From positions 891,193 through 955,192 of the forward strand of contig JAEVLN010000006.1 in the NCBI GenBank assembly GCA_018350325.1: a DNA stretch of 64,000 nt. The letters are read 5' to 3'. This DNA comes from Globodera rostochiensis. Lineage: Eukaryota > Nematoda > Chromadorea > Rhabditida > Heteroderidae. Below are positions 1 through 10,058 of the stretch, piece after piece. A program made the translations under genes and the position numbers. How positions within the stretch are numbered: position 1 is the first letter of the stretch; every line of letters starts with the position of its first letter. Below the pieces are notes generated by a model. It was not told the DNA's origin. It worked only from the letters and a program-made list of their open reading frames with translations, and made no database searches.

Positions 1-71
1 AAAAACTTTTGTTTATCATTAAGCAAAAATATCAATAATTTTAAAGAAAAAGATTGAAATTGAAATTTTAC

Positions 72-1375
72 ATAAGTTTAAGCTGCTCATCGTCCCGAGC
101 AGTCTTCTGCACTTCCTCAAGTTCGGCCATCGCATCCATTTCCGTTTTGCGCGATTTTCGTAGCGCATCCAACGCTTGCTCATGCCGTCCCTGAGAGGCC
201 AACCAGCGCGGACTTTCCGGCACTCCGGCAAAGAGCAGCCCGAGCAGAAGCCCGACGGATGGCACTACAGCCAGTAACATCATCCCGCGCCAAATCCAAA
301 CGCTAATTTAAATATTATTCTCGTTAATTTTTGAATAAAAATTGACCTTTTTCATTGATTGTTTTTATAAAAAAAGTCAAATTAAAGTAACCTTTTGAAG
401 GACTCCCCCCCCCCCCGGCGAGCTACTCTAATTCAAAAAACAACCCCCATAGTAAAATGTATAGTTTTAAAATTAGGGTTGATCAAAACGGGTAATTAAT
501 CCCGAATCGGTATCCGGGTAGTTAGAAAAGTTGCCAAAATGATCAGACATTAAAAGACGTACAGCCAATTTAACCAGGTAAATCCCGTTTTAACCACGTT
601 AACCAGTAAAATTTTAAAAAAATTTTTGCTCTCTTACTGATCACTCCAAACGTTGCCCAAAATGGCATTTATGATGTATGCCAACAATTGACCAGTCACA
701 ATCATCAACTCATTTTGAGTCACCAGTTGACCACGTCGTTTTGCTGGCGATAATTCGGCAACAAAAACCTGTAATAATTTGTAAAAAAAAATAAAAATTA
801 AATTTTATTAATTTTTACTGGCACAACGGCGGAAGCGCCTCCGACAGCAATGCCAAGAAGCAACCGGAATGGAAGCATTGACTTAAAGAGTAAATTTGGT
901 TAAAAATGGAAGTCAGATTCGGATATTCTACGACCAGGAAACCTTTTTAACCCCCATTAAAAAATAATTAATTTAAAAAAATGTGTTAATTATTTCCGAT
1001 CTTTTTTATTGTGAAATTTTTTGAAACGAATATTACCCTGAATGATGGCATTACTGACGAGCCAATCGTGCCGATAATAAAAATAACCTAAACGATTTTT
1101 TGACATTTTTTAATTTTTGTAAAAATTACGCTCAAAATGATCAATGTGCGTTTTCGGCCAATTCTGTCCGATAGTTTTCCACAAATAAATGCTCCAAGTG
1201 CTGCTCCAATCAGCAGGGAGCTGGTTATTAGCCCAATGGTGAACTCATTCAACTCCAACTCCTTCTTCATGAACGGCAGAGCCCCGTTGATCACGCCGGT
1301 GTCGTAACCGAACAAAAGGCCTCCAAGCGAGCAAATCCAAGTCACTTTTTGAAGAAAACATTGGTACGAAGTGTT
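72..1375 (-). CDS. MFS sugar/myo-inositol transporter, bacterial IolT-like, 3' end outside the window
   Basis: This is a membrane sugar porter of the major facilitator superfamily, probably a proton-coupled importer of myo-inositol or a hexose. Five exons with consistent phase are visible on the minus strand: 1130-1375, 1037-1087, 819-881, 638-768 and 72-302. They read through GGLLFGYDTGVINGALP (TM1), SDRIGRKR (loop 2-3), LLLGIAVGGASAVVP (TM4), ELSPAKRRGQLVTQNELMIV (loop 4-5 into TM5) and PESPRWL (end of TM6). All are sugar-porter hallmarks. The INGALP and VTQNELMIV wording is that of bacterial IolT-type carriers rather than animal GLUT/HMIT proteins. The first exon has an acceptor at 1376, so the start codon lies further upstream, perhaps in 1376-2188 or beyond the mobile element. 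TM7-12 are beyond the window edge. The introns show that the gene is eukaryotic in its present form. Confidence 0.85.
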
Positions 1376-2182
1376 CTGAAATTTTTTAAAATTTAAAATG
1401 TTTATTTAATAAGTTTATTAATCTATTTAAATATAAACGAATATTTTTTTAGGTTCTATGATTACGAAAAGTTTTCTTTTATACTTTCCTATTATTATTT
1501 GCTTTGCCCATTTTTGTTCTGAGAAGAGAGTGTTGTTACTTGAAGCAATCTCAATCGGTGATTTTGATCATTCTGAATTTAGAAAACATTAAACAACTTT
1601 TGCAAAAAAAAGTTTCCCAAATATTTGAAAGTTTAATCTTAAGTTTACAATGAAATGAAATTCTTTGAGCAAACATTAAGGAAAATTTTTCAATGTAAAT
1701 ATTTAGATAATGGGAAAAATATTTGTTGTGTAAAATAAAAATTTTGTTTAAAAAGATCTTTAAGTGCTTTTTTGTTTTAAATTTATTTAACATTTTGTTG
1801 CGGTTTCTTCTAAAATTATTTAAGTTTGTTAATTTTTAATATGTAAAAAAAATGAAAATTTGCTCATTTTATGTTTAGAAGAACGAGCATTATTTTAGAC
1901 GCGTCGTTGGTGGATGAGAATGAACATTAGTAATATAAAAATGTGATCAATAAATAAAATACGTTCTTCTGTGCTCGGAGTGAGCGCAAAAAATGTGTTT
2001 AGCAAACGGTGTAAAATCAACAAAATGAATTATTTATTATTGCCAGTCGAAAATTGCAGCCGATTAAAATTATCGAATAATTTGGAAATGAAATGAATGG
2101 AAAACTGTGCAACATTCTGATAAAATTGTTCAAATATGGACGGGGAATTAGAAGAAAATTTCACAAATATTTATTTAATGAG
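1376..2182. other. AT-rich non-coding stretch
   Basis: No coding exon could be supported here. The segment lies upstream of the visible transporter exons and ends at the left edge of the Polinton-like element. It may hold the promoter or the first intron of the transporter. Confidence 0.4.
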
Positions 2183-2188
2183 TTTTTC
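2183..2188. repeat. Target-site duplication, left copy (TTTTTC)
   Basis: Six bases TTTTTC lie directly outside the left terminus, and the same six lie directly outside the right terminus at 10607-10612. The site is low in complexity. The flanks also share a weak inverted similarity around AATGAG, so the duplication is likely but not certain. Confidence 0.65.
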
Positions 2189-2201
2189 AGCAGTGTTGGC
2201 C

Positions 2202-2550
2202 CCAGAATCCCGCCCCAAATTTCTAGGCCCGTCAACCCCTTTCCCCTTCCCTCCCTATCGAGCCCTCCCCCTTCCAGCGCAAATACCCTTCCTCCCTCCC
2301 GGGAAGGCCAAATGAGCGCCAGATTTTTAAAGGTAGGAAAACGGTAAGAATCTGGTTCCGAATCCCGCCCCAAATTTCTCGGCCCGTCACCCCCTTCCTC
2401 CTTCCCTCGCTCCCGGCCCGTCAACCCCCCCCCCTGCCCACTCGCACACCGTTCCTCCCTCCAGGGAAGGCCATCTGAGCGCCAGAAGAAAATGGCATCC
2501 TGGTATTGAGGCCAGAGCGCCAGATTTTTTAAAGGTAGGAAAAGGTATGG
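2202..2550 (+). repeat. GC-rich subterminal tandem repeat in the left arm
   Basis: Two diverged units of roughly 160-180 bp each run from CGCCCCAAATTTCT through GGCCCGTCA, then C-rich tracts, then GGGAAGGCCA and GAGCGCCAGA. The same units are mirrored at about 10245-10594 in the right arm. Subterminal repeats can bind transposition proteins; that role is inference here. Confidence 0.6.
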
Positions 2551-2734
2551 ACCCCCCCCCCCCCCCAAAAAAAATCTCGACCGGCACCACCAAACCAAAA
2601 ATAGACGTATGTCAGGCGTTATAAAAAACATTGTAAATCGTAAAGTAACCCCCCCTCCCCATTCACATCTACCAACGCGCACGCGCTTTGAGTTTATAAA
2701 AGATAAACACATAAATAAAAATTATAATATTATT

Positions 2735-3817
2735 ATGGTAAATATGAGCAAGGTAGATAAAATATTGAAAAAAGTTTATTTTGACCTCAAGTCTCCGTCA
2801 AGTTTTGCGGGGGTAAATAAAACTTTAGAGGAAGCGAGAAAGGTAGATCCAAAAATTAAAATGGAGCATGTTACCAAGTTTCTCGAAAAACAAAGGACAT
2901 ACACACTCCATAAACCTATTAAAAAAAGATTTCCAAAACTAAAAACAAGACCTACTGGGTTTCATACCGATTGGCAATGCGATCTTTGTATTTTTGACCA
3001 ATTAAAACAATATAACAACGGATATAAATATTTATTAGTTTGCATCGATGTTTTGAGTCGAATGCTTTTTGTTGCTCCGGTAAAGTCGAAAAAAAGCGAA
3101 GACATGATAGTGGCTTTTGAAAGGGTATTCAAAAAGGCCAATGTTTTACCTATGAAAATATATAGTGATAGTGGGCTTGAATTTCAGGCAAATAAAATGA
3201 AAAGATATTTCGAGGACAAAACAATAATAAAACATGTAATGCATAGCCCCCATCTCCATGCGGGAGTTGTGGAGAGGGCGAATCGAACAATAAAGGAGCG
3301 ACTATACAAATATTTTACCCAAAGCAATACCCATAGGTGGATTGATGTTATTGATAAAATTATTAAAAATATTAATAATAGTGTACACAGGACAATCGGA
3401 ATGAAGCCAACAGACGTAACGTTTAAGAATGCCAATGCTTTATGGGAAAAGGTATATGGCGATAAGGAAGAACCACAAAACGAATCGAAATTTAAAATGG
3501 GGGAAACCGTTCGGATTACCAAAGAAAAAGGCGTATTTGCAAAAGGGTATTATCCAAATTTTACAGAAGAAATATTTAAAATTGCTAAAGTCCTGCACAC
3601 TTTTCCCCAATCTTATCGTATTGAAGATCTTAACGGTGAAAGCATTAAAGGTATTTTCTATAATCAGGAGCTTGTTAAAGTAACAGAGGACTCCAGACTT
3701 GCTGAAATATTAAAAACACGAGTTCGTAAAGGGGTCAAAGAACATTTTGTTCGATGGTTGGCAGACACAAACAAACCAGATAGCTGGGTAAAAGATACGG
3801 ATATTGAAATGAAATAG
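2735..3817 (+). CDS. Retroviral-type integrase (rve, DD35E) with chromodomain-like tail, intact copy
   Basis: This integrase would insert element DNA into the nuclear genome. The open frame runs from 2609. I prefer the ATG at 2735, because the preceding 42 codons lie in a low-complexity promoter-like stretch and the next residues (VDKILKKVYFD) look like a family N-terminus. That gives 360 residues. Counting from 2609, the catalytic triad is D125 (WQCDL), D187 (YSDSG) and E222 (VVERANR), giving D-35-E spacing. The core is followed by an SH3-like barrel region (about 295-360) and a chromodomain-like tail (HFVRWL...SWVKDTDI, about 379-399). This architecture is that of Polinton c-integrases and of the C. 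elegans transposon-derived protein F54H12.3. It lies wholly inside the left inverted repeat. No introns are evident. Confidence 0.88.
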   Translation: MVNMSKVDKILKKVYFDLKSPSSFAGVNKTLEEARKVDPKIKMEHVTKFLEKQRTYTLHKPIKKRFPKLKTRPTGFHTDWQCDLCIFDQLKQYNNGYKYLLVCIDVLSRMLFVAPVKSKKSEDMIVAFERVFKKANVLPMKIYSDSGLEFQANKMKRYFEDKTIIKHVMHSPHLHAGVVERANRTIKERLYKYFTQSNTHRWIDVIDKIIKNINNSVHRTIGMKPTDVTFKNANALWEKVYGDKEEPQNESKFKMGETVRITKEKGVFAKGYYPNFTEEIFKIAKVLHTFPQSYRIEDLNGESIKGIFYNQELVKVTEDSRLAEILKTRVRKGVKEHFVRWLADTNKPDSWVKDTDIEMK

Positions 3818-3949
3818 AATGGAGTATTTATTCCATACCGAAGAAGATAGCTCAAAAGGTGAATGCCTATTAAGAAAAAAGGTGGGGTCAGAGGGTTGCG
3901 AATAAGAAACGATTAAGGACCCATGACGCGGGTCAAACGGTGTCTAGAT

Positions 3950-4530
3950 ATTAGGGTATGACAATATGATACCACGGTATGACAAATTATATGACTACGG
4001 CATGACATATTATGAAAAACTATGCTTATTGTATGAAAACTATGGCTATTATGACTCAGGTATGAGAAAGTATGACAAAAGTATGAGTATTATGATAAAC
4101 AGTATTAAAATTGTATGACCATTTGTGACTATGGTATGAGACACACTATTACTAAGTGTGACAAACAGTATGACTACTATGACAAAATATGTCTAATAAT
4201 GAACTCATTATGACGATTGTATGAGAAACTATGCCTAGAAAATAATGACTATTGTATGATTAAGTATGACTAATTATAACCATGTCTGACAAATAGATGA
4301 CAAGGACGATGACTATTATGCCAAACAGTATGACTATGACATGTGACAAATGATGAAACAGCATGACAGATGACAATAATATGACAATAGCGACTATGAT
4401 GAGGATGACAGCGATTAGTAATGATGCATGTAATATGGTACAACGATTAAAATGCCGTATGACAATGGGGAAAAAAATAAGGGGTAAAATATATCGTATG
4501 ATGACGATGAATAGGATCTCTTGTTACTCT
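3950..4530 (+). repeat. Degenerate TATGAC-rich array, left arm
   Basis: Dozens of short variants of GTATGAC, ACTATGAC and TATTATGAC follow one another with irregular spacing of about 10-20 bp. The region has no open frame of note. The right arm carries the mirror copy at about 8265-8845. Confidence 0.7.
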
Positions 4531-5152
4531 TGCTATCAATAAGATGTGGTGTCACTCCCGTTCACAACCGATTGCAAACGGGGCCAGGGGAGTTTCCTTT
4601 CCAGTCCAACCACCCGGCGAAGGTCCATCATGAGGTCTACAAAACCTATCTAGTCTGTGAATTTTGATCTGTTTTTTACAAACGATATACCATTTGAAAG
4701 AGGAGATTCTTCTGCACAGAATTACTTCACAAATATTTTTTAAAGGACCAATGAACGATACTATGTGCTCATAGTGTAATAAGGCTATTGGTACTGAAAA
4801 ATACAAGTTCAAAGTAATCCATTAATTTAACCGAGATCCAAGCCTAATGGATGTTTTTTCTACAAAAAATGCCCTGATTACACAAACCACCAACCAAAAG
4901 CTTAATCAAATGGTCCCCCAAAACCTATTGGGCCCATTGCCAAATCCAAAATTCAACTTTTCCCCCCCCCCCGTCCCTCAAGGTCATTTCGGCACCTGTC
5001 AATCAAACTTTTTCTCCGTGCACCAAAAATTTCATCTGACCGATTACCTGTCAATCAAACTTTTCTCCGCTTAAAATTTGCAACAAAGATTTCGACAGAT
5101 TACCAATCGATTTCATTTTCGTGACATGTTAAATAAGGTTCGAAATAAGGGG

Positions 5153-5400
5153 TAGCGAGTCGGGTAAAAGTAGCGAGAGGGGGTGTAGCGAGTTGGCGGG
5201 TAGCGAGCAGGGTAAATACCCCGGCGGCTAACCTTTGTACGGGTACCAAGGGTTTCCTTTAGTCTGGAATAATGCGCGGATAAATATTTAAAAGGTGAAA
5301 CGCAAATGGGGAAAAGAGGTGAAAACTAAACAGGTGAAAAAGGTGAACACAAAATAGGTGAAAAGAGGTGTAATCGGGTGAAAGTTCACCTAAAAGTATA
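5153..5400 (+). repeat. GTAGCGAG and GGTGAAAA short-motif clusters at the inner edge of the left arm
   Basis: GTAGCGAG occurs four times at about 5153-5212, and GGTGAA-type motifs occur about eight times at about 5295-5400. The mirror clusters are at about 7400-7630. The GGTGAA cluster is where similarity between the arms decays, so it marks the border between arm and core. Confidence 0.6.
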
Positions 5401-5439
5401 TAGGGTATGCGTTTTAGGGGGGTATATGCAAAATAAAAA

Positions 5440-5664
5440 ATGCCCAAATTAAACACAATAAAAGATGTGAAGGGGAAATTTTGCGATGGTTATCGTTATT
5501 ATAAGCATAAGTCAGGAAAATTCAAGACTTGGTGGCGATGTGAATGTTTTAGATATGGTTGTGAGGGGTGGGGGTTCGAAAGGGATGAAAAATTTATTCT
5601 TACGCGAAACCACAATCACACCCCAGACCCAATTTTATTGCAAATAGAAAACGAGTTGAATTAA
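5440..5664 (+). CDS. Small FLYWCH-like zinc-finger protein of the Polinton-like element
   Basis: A 74-residue frame with an in-context ATG, just inside the unique core. It shows a GYRYYKHK strand, then WWRC (C34), C41 and a final NHNH (H58, H60) followed by TPDP. This Cys-Cys-His-His spacing and the aromatic strand match FLYWCH/MULE-type zinc-binding domains, which bind DNA in transposases and nematode regulators. It stands alone here, so it may be a DNA-binding accessory or regulator for the element. It is the only plus-strand gene in the core and is convergent with the two minus-strand genes. The domain assignment is by eye. Confidence 0.6.
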   Translation: MPKLNTIKDVKGKFCDGYRYYKHKSGKFKTWWRCECFRYGCEGWGFERDEKFILTRNHNHTPDPILLQIENELN

Positions 5665-5836
5665 TTCACACAAGATCGTAATCTTTATTCCAAATATTAA
5701 AGTTATCAGAATATTCTGCCCCTAACGAGATGATCTTTATCTCTTTTCATACCCGGGTTTATAATTTTTGCTGTTAAATATTCCCTTCTTTTGCCGGATT
5801 TATGAGCGCAATAACGTACGGCAATATCATATTAAT
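5665..5836. other. Short gap between convergent core genes
   Basis: The stretch lies between the stops of the plus-strand FLYWCH-like ORF and the minus-strand 288-residue ORF and probably holds the 3' ends of both transcripts. An AATAAA-like signal is not clear on either strand. Confidence 0.3.
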
Positions 5837-6703
5837 CTATAGCCTTGCCCATAATGTAGGCTTAAACGGTTTTTTCATCTGCTGTAGCGTGCCGGTATTT
5901 TTTATAGGGTTGTTTTTTGCACCTTTTCCCCACATGGCGCTTGACTTGTCAACCATTTCTCGTATTTTCGCGTCTTTTAAGAGCCTATCCTTTAGAAATT
6001 TTGCTCCCCGGGGTGTGTCCATCTCTTCTCCTGCGAGATATTTCAAGACGTTCTTATAATTGCTATCATCAATTGGCAGGTTTTTATTAGACTGAACTTT
6101 CCCTCTTGCTGTTATTTTAAATGTATCTTTGTTTTTAGATACATAATTAAAAAGATCTCCTAATAAGTTGGGGTGAATGATCGTAGTAGGGCGCAATTTT
6201 TCGGGTGTTTTAAAAATCGACGATGTTTCGGAAGAAACTGGGGAGTGTATTTCGAATGGGGGTTCTTCTTCATTTGACGAAGATTGAATCACCTCCCTCA
6301 TGTTTTCATCTATCAAGTTTTTATCAACTTCCTCACTTTCGTTTTCTTCCCTTCTGAGCCTTTTTGTAGGCACTATGAATTTTCTTGGCTCCTCGGTTGC
6401 CTGGCTATTCGGCTGACTAACCCCCAAATATGGTGCAACATTAGGTGCCGCATTTTGGTTAACAATCACAACTCTTTGCGGTCTATTATCAACCATTCTT
6501 TTTATCATTCTTCGCTCCTTATAAAGCCAACTATGTCTACTCGCTTTAAGATCTTCACTTATTGTTGGATCTTCTAAATTTTGCATAATCTTTGCATCTA
6601 ATAAGGCTTTTTCATTTTGCAGATAATCTCCGCCCCTGAACGCGTTTAATAACGAATGGTATTCCGCTTCTGGGACCATTATCGTTTTCTTTGCAAATTT
6701 CAT
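5837..6703 (-). CDS. Polinton/adintovirus-associated protein of unknown function, 288 residues
   Basis: The N-terminus KKTIMVPEAEYHSLL is followed by a helical segment (LLDAKIMQNLEDP, then RMIKRMVDNRP), an acidic and Ser-rich middle (about 115-170), and a conserved-looking C-terminal region (about 180-260) with LLGDLFNYVSKN, GKVQSNKNLPIDDSNY and GAKFLKDRL. This order resembles proteins of unknown function that I recall next to integrase genes in animal Polinton-like loci, though I cannot verify that here. Its start overlaps the stop of the upstream minus-strand ORF by 4 nt, an arrangement common in compact viral genomes. No membrane segment or catalytic motif is obvious. A virion or DNA-binding role is only a guess. 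Confidence 0.55.
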   Translation of the reverse strand: MKFAKKTIMVPEAEYHSLLNAFRGGDYLQNEKALLDAKIMQNLEDPTISEDLKASRHSWLYKERRMIKRMVDNRPQRVVIVNQNAAPNVAPYLGVSQPNSQATEEPRKFIVPTKRLRREENESEEVDKNLIDENMREVIQSSSNEEEPPFEIHSPVSSETSSIFKTPEKLRPTTIIHPNLLGDLFNYVSKNKDTFKITARGKVQSNKNLPIDDSNYKNVLKYLAGEEMDTPRGAKFLKDRLLKDAKIREMVDKSSAMWGKGAKNNPIKNTGTLQQMKKPFKPTLWARL

Positions 6704-7050
6704 GATATGATTTTTTCTAACAAATGTTGAGCTAGAACGCTTAGAACTGGGATTATTAGTGCTCCTAGCGCTATTCCGCTTCCCTGCTGTATTTCTTTTC
6801 TTGCTGCCTTTTCCGAACGTGATCTGGCAATAGCCCGATAAAAATCTGCGTACTGGATAAGTTTTTGTTTTTGGCTTTTATTAAGTTTGAAATTAAAACT
6901 CAAAATGTTTACACAAATTTCAACAATTGCCAAAATTTGGTCGGTAGTTGCAGACTCGATTAAATCGTTCTTCTTTCGATCTGAACGGTTAGAGGCTATC
7001 TTTTTCAGAAATACTGTATTCTCCCTTACTTGAGGGCTAAATTCGTACAT
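6700..7050 (-). CDS. Small basic protein with hydrophobic C-terminus, Polinton-associated
   Basis: A 116-residue frame. The N-terminal two thirds are helical and basic (ENTVFLKKIASNRSDRKK, then LNKSQKQKLIQYADFYRAI). A short basic linker (RSRSEKAARKEIQQG) leads to a Gly-rich hydrophobic end (GIALGALIIPVLSVLAQHLL, about 94-113). The plan of a basic body, a KK/Q-G-G linker and a hydrophobic tail resembles a small protein seen in animal Polintons and adintovirus-like elements, possibly membrane-active or a core protein. It is read first and overlaps the 288-residue ORF by 4 nt, suggesting a shared transcript. Its function is not established. Confidence 0.55.
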   Translation of the reverse strand: MYEFSPQVRENTVFLKKIASNRSDRKKNDLIESATTDQILAIVEICVNILSFNFKLNKSQKQKLIQYADFYRAIARSRSEKAARKEIQQGSGIALGALIIPVLSVLAQHLLEKIIS

Positions 7051-8264
7051 GTTTCCTTTTTCTGTGATTTGGATTTGCTTTTATAGGTTTATATGGTTCA
7101 CCTTTTTCACTAATATTCTCATATCCACGTTTTTCATATTGGTCATTCTATTCTCCTTTGACCATCAGTTTCTGTCCTAATTCAATTTTTCCGACCAGCT
7201 TCTCATAATTCTGATAAAGTTTCTCAAATTTCTGACCTTCTTCTCATATTTTTCACTCGGCGATATGGCCTTGAAAATGTGGCGGGTACGTATTTTAGAT
7301 TTGGCAAAAGGCCCGATAGGGTTTGGTTTTTAACCAGCGCCCCCATCCTCTTATTTTATCACCCCCCTCCCTCCGTAAACACGTGCCCTATATCGTTTAG
7401 GTGAAATTACACCTGATTTCACCTTTTTTCACCTATTTTGTGTTCACCTTTTTCACCTGTTTAGTTTTCACCTCTTTTCCCCATTTGCGTTTCACCTTTT
7501 AAATATTTATCCGCGCATTATTCCAGACTAAAGGAAACCCTTGGTACCCGTACAAAGGTTAGCCGCCGGGGTATTTACCCTGCTCGCTACCCGCCAACTC
7601 GCTACACCCCCTCTCGCTACTTTTACCCGACTCGCTACCCCTTATTTCGAACCTTATTTAACATGTCACGAAAATGAAATCGATTGGTAATCTGTCGAAA
7701 TCTTTGTTGCAAATTTTAAGCGGAGAAAAGTTTGATTGACAGGTAATCGGTCAGATGAAATTTTTGGTGCACGGAGAAAAAGTTTGATTGACAGGTGCCG
7801 AAATGACCTTGAGGGACGGGGGGGGGGAAAAGTTGAATTTTGGATTTGGCAATGGGCCCAATAGGTTTTGGGGGACCATTTGATTAAGCTTTTGGTTGGT
7901 GGTTTGTGTAATCAGGGCATTTTTTGTAGAAAAAACATCCATTAGGCTTGGATCTCGGTTAAATTAATGGATTACTTTGAACTTGTATTTTTCAGTACCA
8001 ATAGCCTTATTACACTATGAGCACATAGTATCGTTCATTGGTCCTTTAAAAAATATTTGTGAAGTAATTCTGTCCAGAAGAATCTCCTCTTTCAAATGGT
8101 ATATCGTTTGTAAAAAACAGATCAAAATTCACAGACTAGATAGGTTTTGTAGACCTCATGATGGACCTTCGCCGGGTGGTTGGGCTGGAAAGGAAACTCC
8201 CCTGGCCCCGTTTGCAATCGGTTGTGAACGGGAGTGACACCACATCTTATTGATAGCAAGAGTA

Positions 8265-8845
8265 ACAAGAGATCCTATTCATCGTCATCATACGATATAT
8301 TTTACCCCTTATTTTTTTCCCCATTGTCATACGGCATTTTAATCGTTGTACCATATTACATGCATCATTACTAATCGCTGTCATCCTCATCATAGTCGCT
8401 ATTGTCATATTATTGTCATCTGTCATGCTGTTTCATCATTTGTCACATGTCATAGTCATACTGTTTGGCATAATAGTCATCGTCCTTGTCATCTATTTGT
8501 CAGACATGGTTATAATTAGTCATACTTAATCATACAATAGTCATTATTTTCTAGGCATAGTTTCTCATACAATCGTCATAATGAGTTCATTATTAGACAT
8601 ATTTTGTCATAGTAGTCATACTGTTTGTCACACTTAGTAATAGTGTGTCTCATACCATAGTCACAAATGGTCATACAATTTTAATACTGTTTATCATAAT
8701 ACTCATACTTTTGTCATACTTTCTCATACCTGAGTCATAATAGCCATAGTTTTCATACAATAAGCATAGTTTTTCATAATATGTCATGCCGTAGTCATAT
8801 AATTTGTCATACCGTGGTATCATATTGTCATACCCTAATATCTAG
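8265..8845 (-). repeat. Degenerate TATGAC-rich array, right arm
   Basis: Mirror copy of the left-arm array, reading GTCATA on the plus strand. It is nearly identical to the left copy, which is striking for a sequence type that normally drifts fast and suggests recent copying between the arms. Confidence 0.7.
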
Positions 8846-8971
8846 ACACCGTTTGACCCGCGTCATGGGTCCTTAATCGTTTCTTATTCGCAACCCTCTG
8901 ACCCCACCTTTTTTCTTAATAGGCATTCACCTTTTGAGCTATCTTCTTCGGTATGGAATAAATACTCCATT

Positions 8972-10058
8972 CTATTTCATTTCAATATCCGTATCTTTTA
9001 CCCAGCTATCTGGTTTGTTTGTGTCTGCCAACCATCGAACAAAATGTTCTTTGACCCCTTTACGAACTCGTGTTTTTAATATTTCAGCAAGTCTGGAGTC
9101 CTCTGTTACTTTAACAAGCTCCTGATTATAGAAAATACCTTTAATGCTTTCACCGTTAAGATCTTCAATACGATAAGATTGGGGAAAAGTGTGCAGGACT
9201 TTAGCAATTTTAAATATTTCTTCTGTAAAATTTGGATAATACCCTTTTGCAAATACGCCTTTTTCTTTGGTAATCCGAACGGTTTCCCCCATTTTAAATT
9301 TCGATTCGTTTTGTGGTTCTTCCTTATCGCCATATACCTTTTCCCATAAAGCATTGGCATTCTTAAACGTTACGTCTGTTGGCTTCATTCCGATTGTCCT
9401 GTGTACACTATTATTAATATTTTTAATAATTTTATCAATAACATCAATCCACCTATGGGTGGGTATTGCTTTGGGTAAAATATTTGTATAGTCGCTCCTT
9501 TATTGTTCGATTCGCCCTCTCCACAACTCCCGCATGGAGATGGGGGCTATGCATTACATGTTTTATTATTGTTTTGTCCTCGAAATATCTTTTCATTTTA
9601 TTTGCCTGAAATTCAAGCCCACTATCACTATATATTTTCATAGGTAAAACATTGGCCTTTTTGAATACCCTTTCAAAAGCCACTATCATGTCTTCGCTTT
9701 TTTTCGACTTTACCGGAGCAACAAAAAGCATTCGACTCAAAACATCGATGCAAACTAATAAATATTTATATCCGTTGTTATATTGTTTTAATTGGTCAAA
9801 AATACAAAGATCGCATTGCCAATCGGTATGAAACCCAGTAGGTCTTGTTTTTAGTTTTGGAAATCTTTTTTTAATAGGTTTATGGAGTGTGTATGTCCTT
9901 TGTTTTTCGAGAAACTTGGTAACATGCTCCATTTTAATTTTTGGATCTACCTTTCTCGCTTCCTCTAAAGTTTTATTTACCCCCGCAAAACTTGACGGAG
10001 ACTTGAGGTCAAAATAAACTTTTTTCAATATTTTATCTACCTTGCTCATATTTACCAT
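8972..10058 (-). pseudogene. Integrase copy in the right arm, frameshifted
   Basis: This is the mirror copy of the left-arm integrase. It is identical by eye through the catalytic core up to residue 242 of the 402-residue frame, then broken by a 4-bp duplication (ACCC on the coding strand, about 9457-9464). The second half continues in another frame (8972-9388) and keeps the C-terminal tail. The DDE triad lies upstream of the break, so a truncated product would keep the catalytic core but lose the C-terminal domains. The rest of the arm is almost unchanged, so the lesion is recent compared with whatever keeps the arms alike. Confidence 0.85.

Larger units (their letters stand above)
2189..5365 (+). 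repeat. Left terminal inverted repeat of the Polinton-like element
   Basis: This arm matches the reverse complement of 7427-10606 almost base for base. Similarity fades after the GGTGAAAA-rich segment near 5365-5410. The arm contains the intact integrase, two GC-rich subterminal repeat units, a TATGAC-rich degenerate array, a GTAGCGAG cluster and a GGTGAAA cluster. Substitutions against the right arm include position 4715 and a T/C difference near 4605. Confidence 0.9.

Noticed and set aside
4552..5074. Open frames of 75-86 residues in the left arm, mirrored at 7751-8237
   Set aside because: They are conserved only because the two arms are copies. There is no domain, signal or start context to support a protein, and the few arm-to-arm differences change residues freely.
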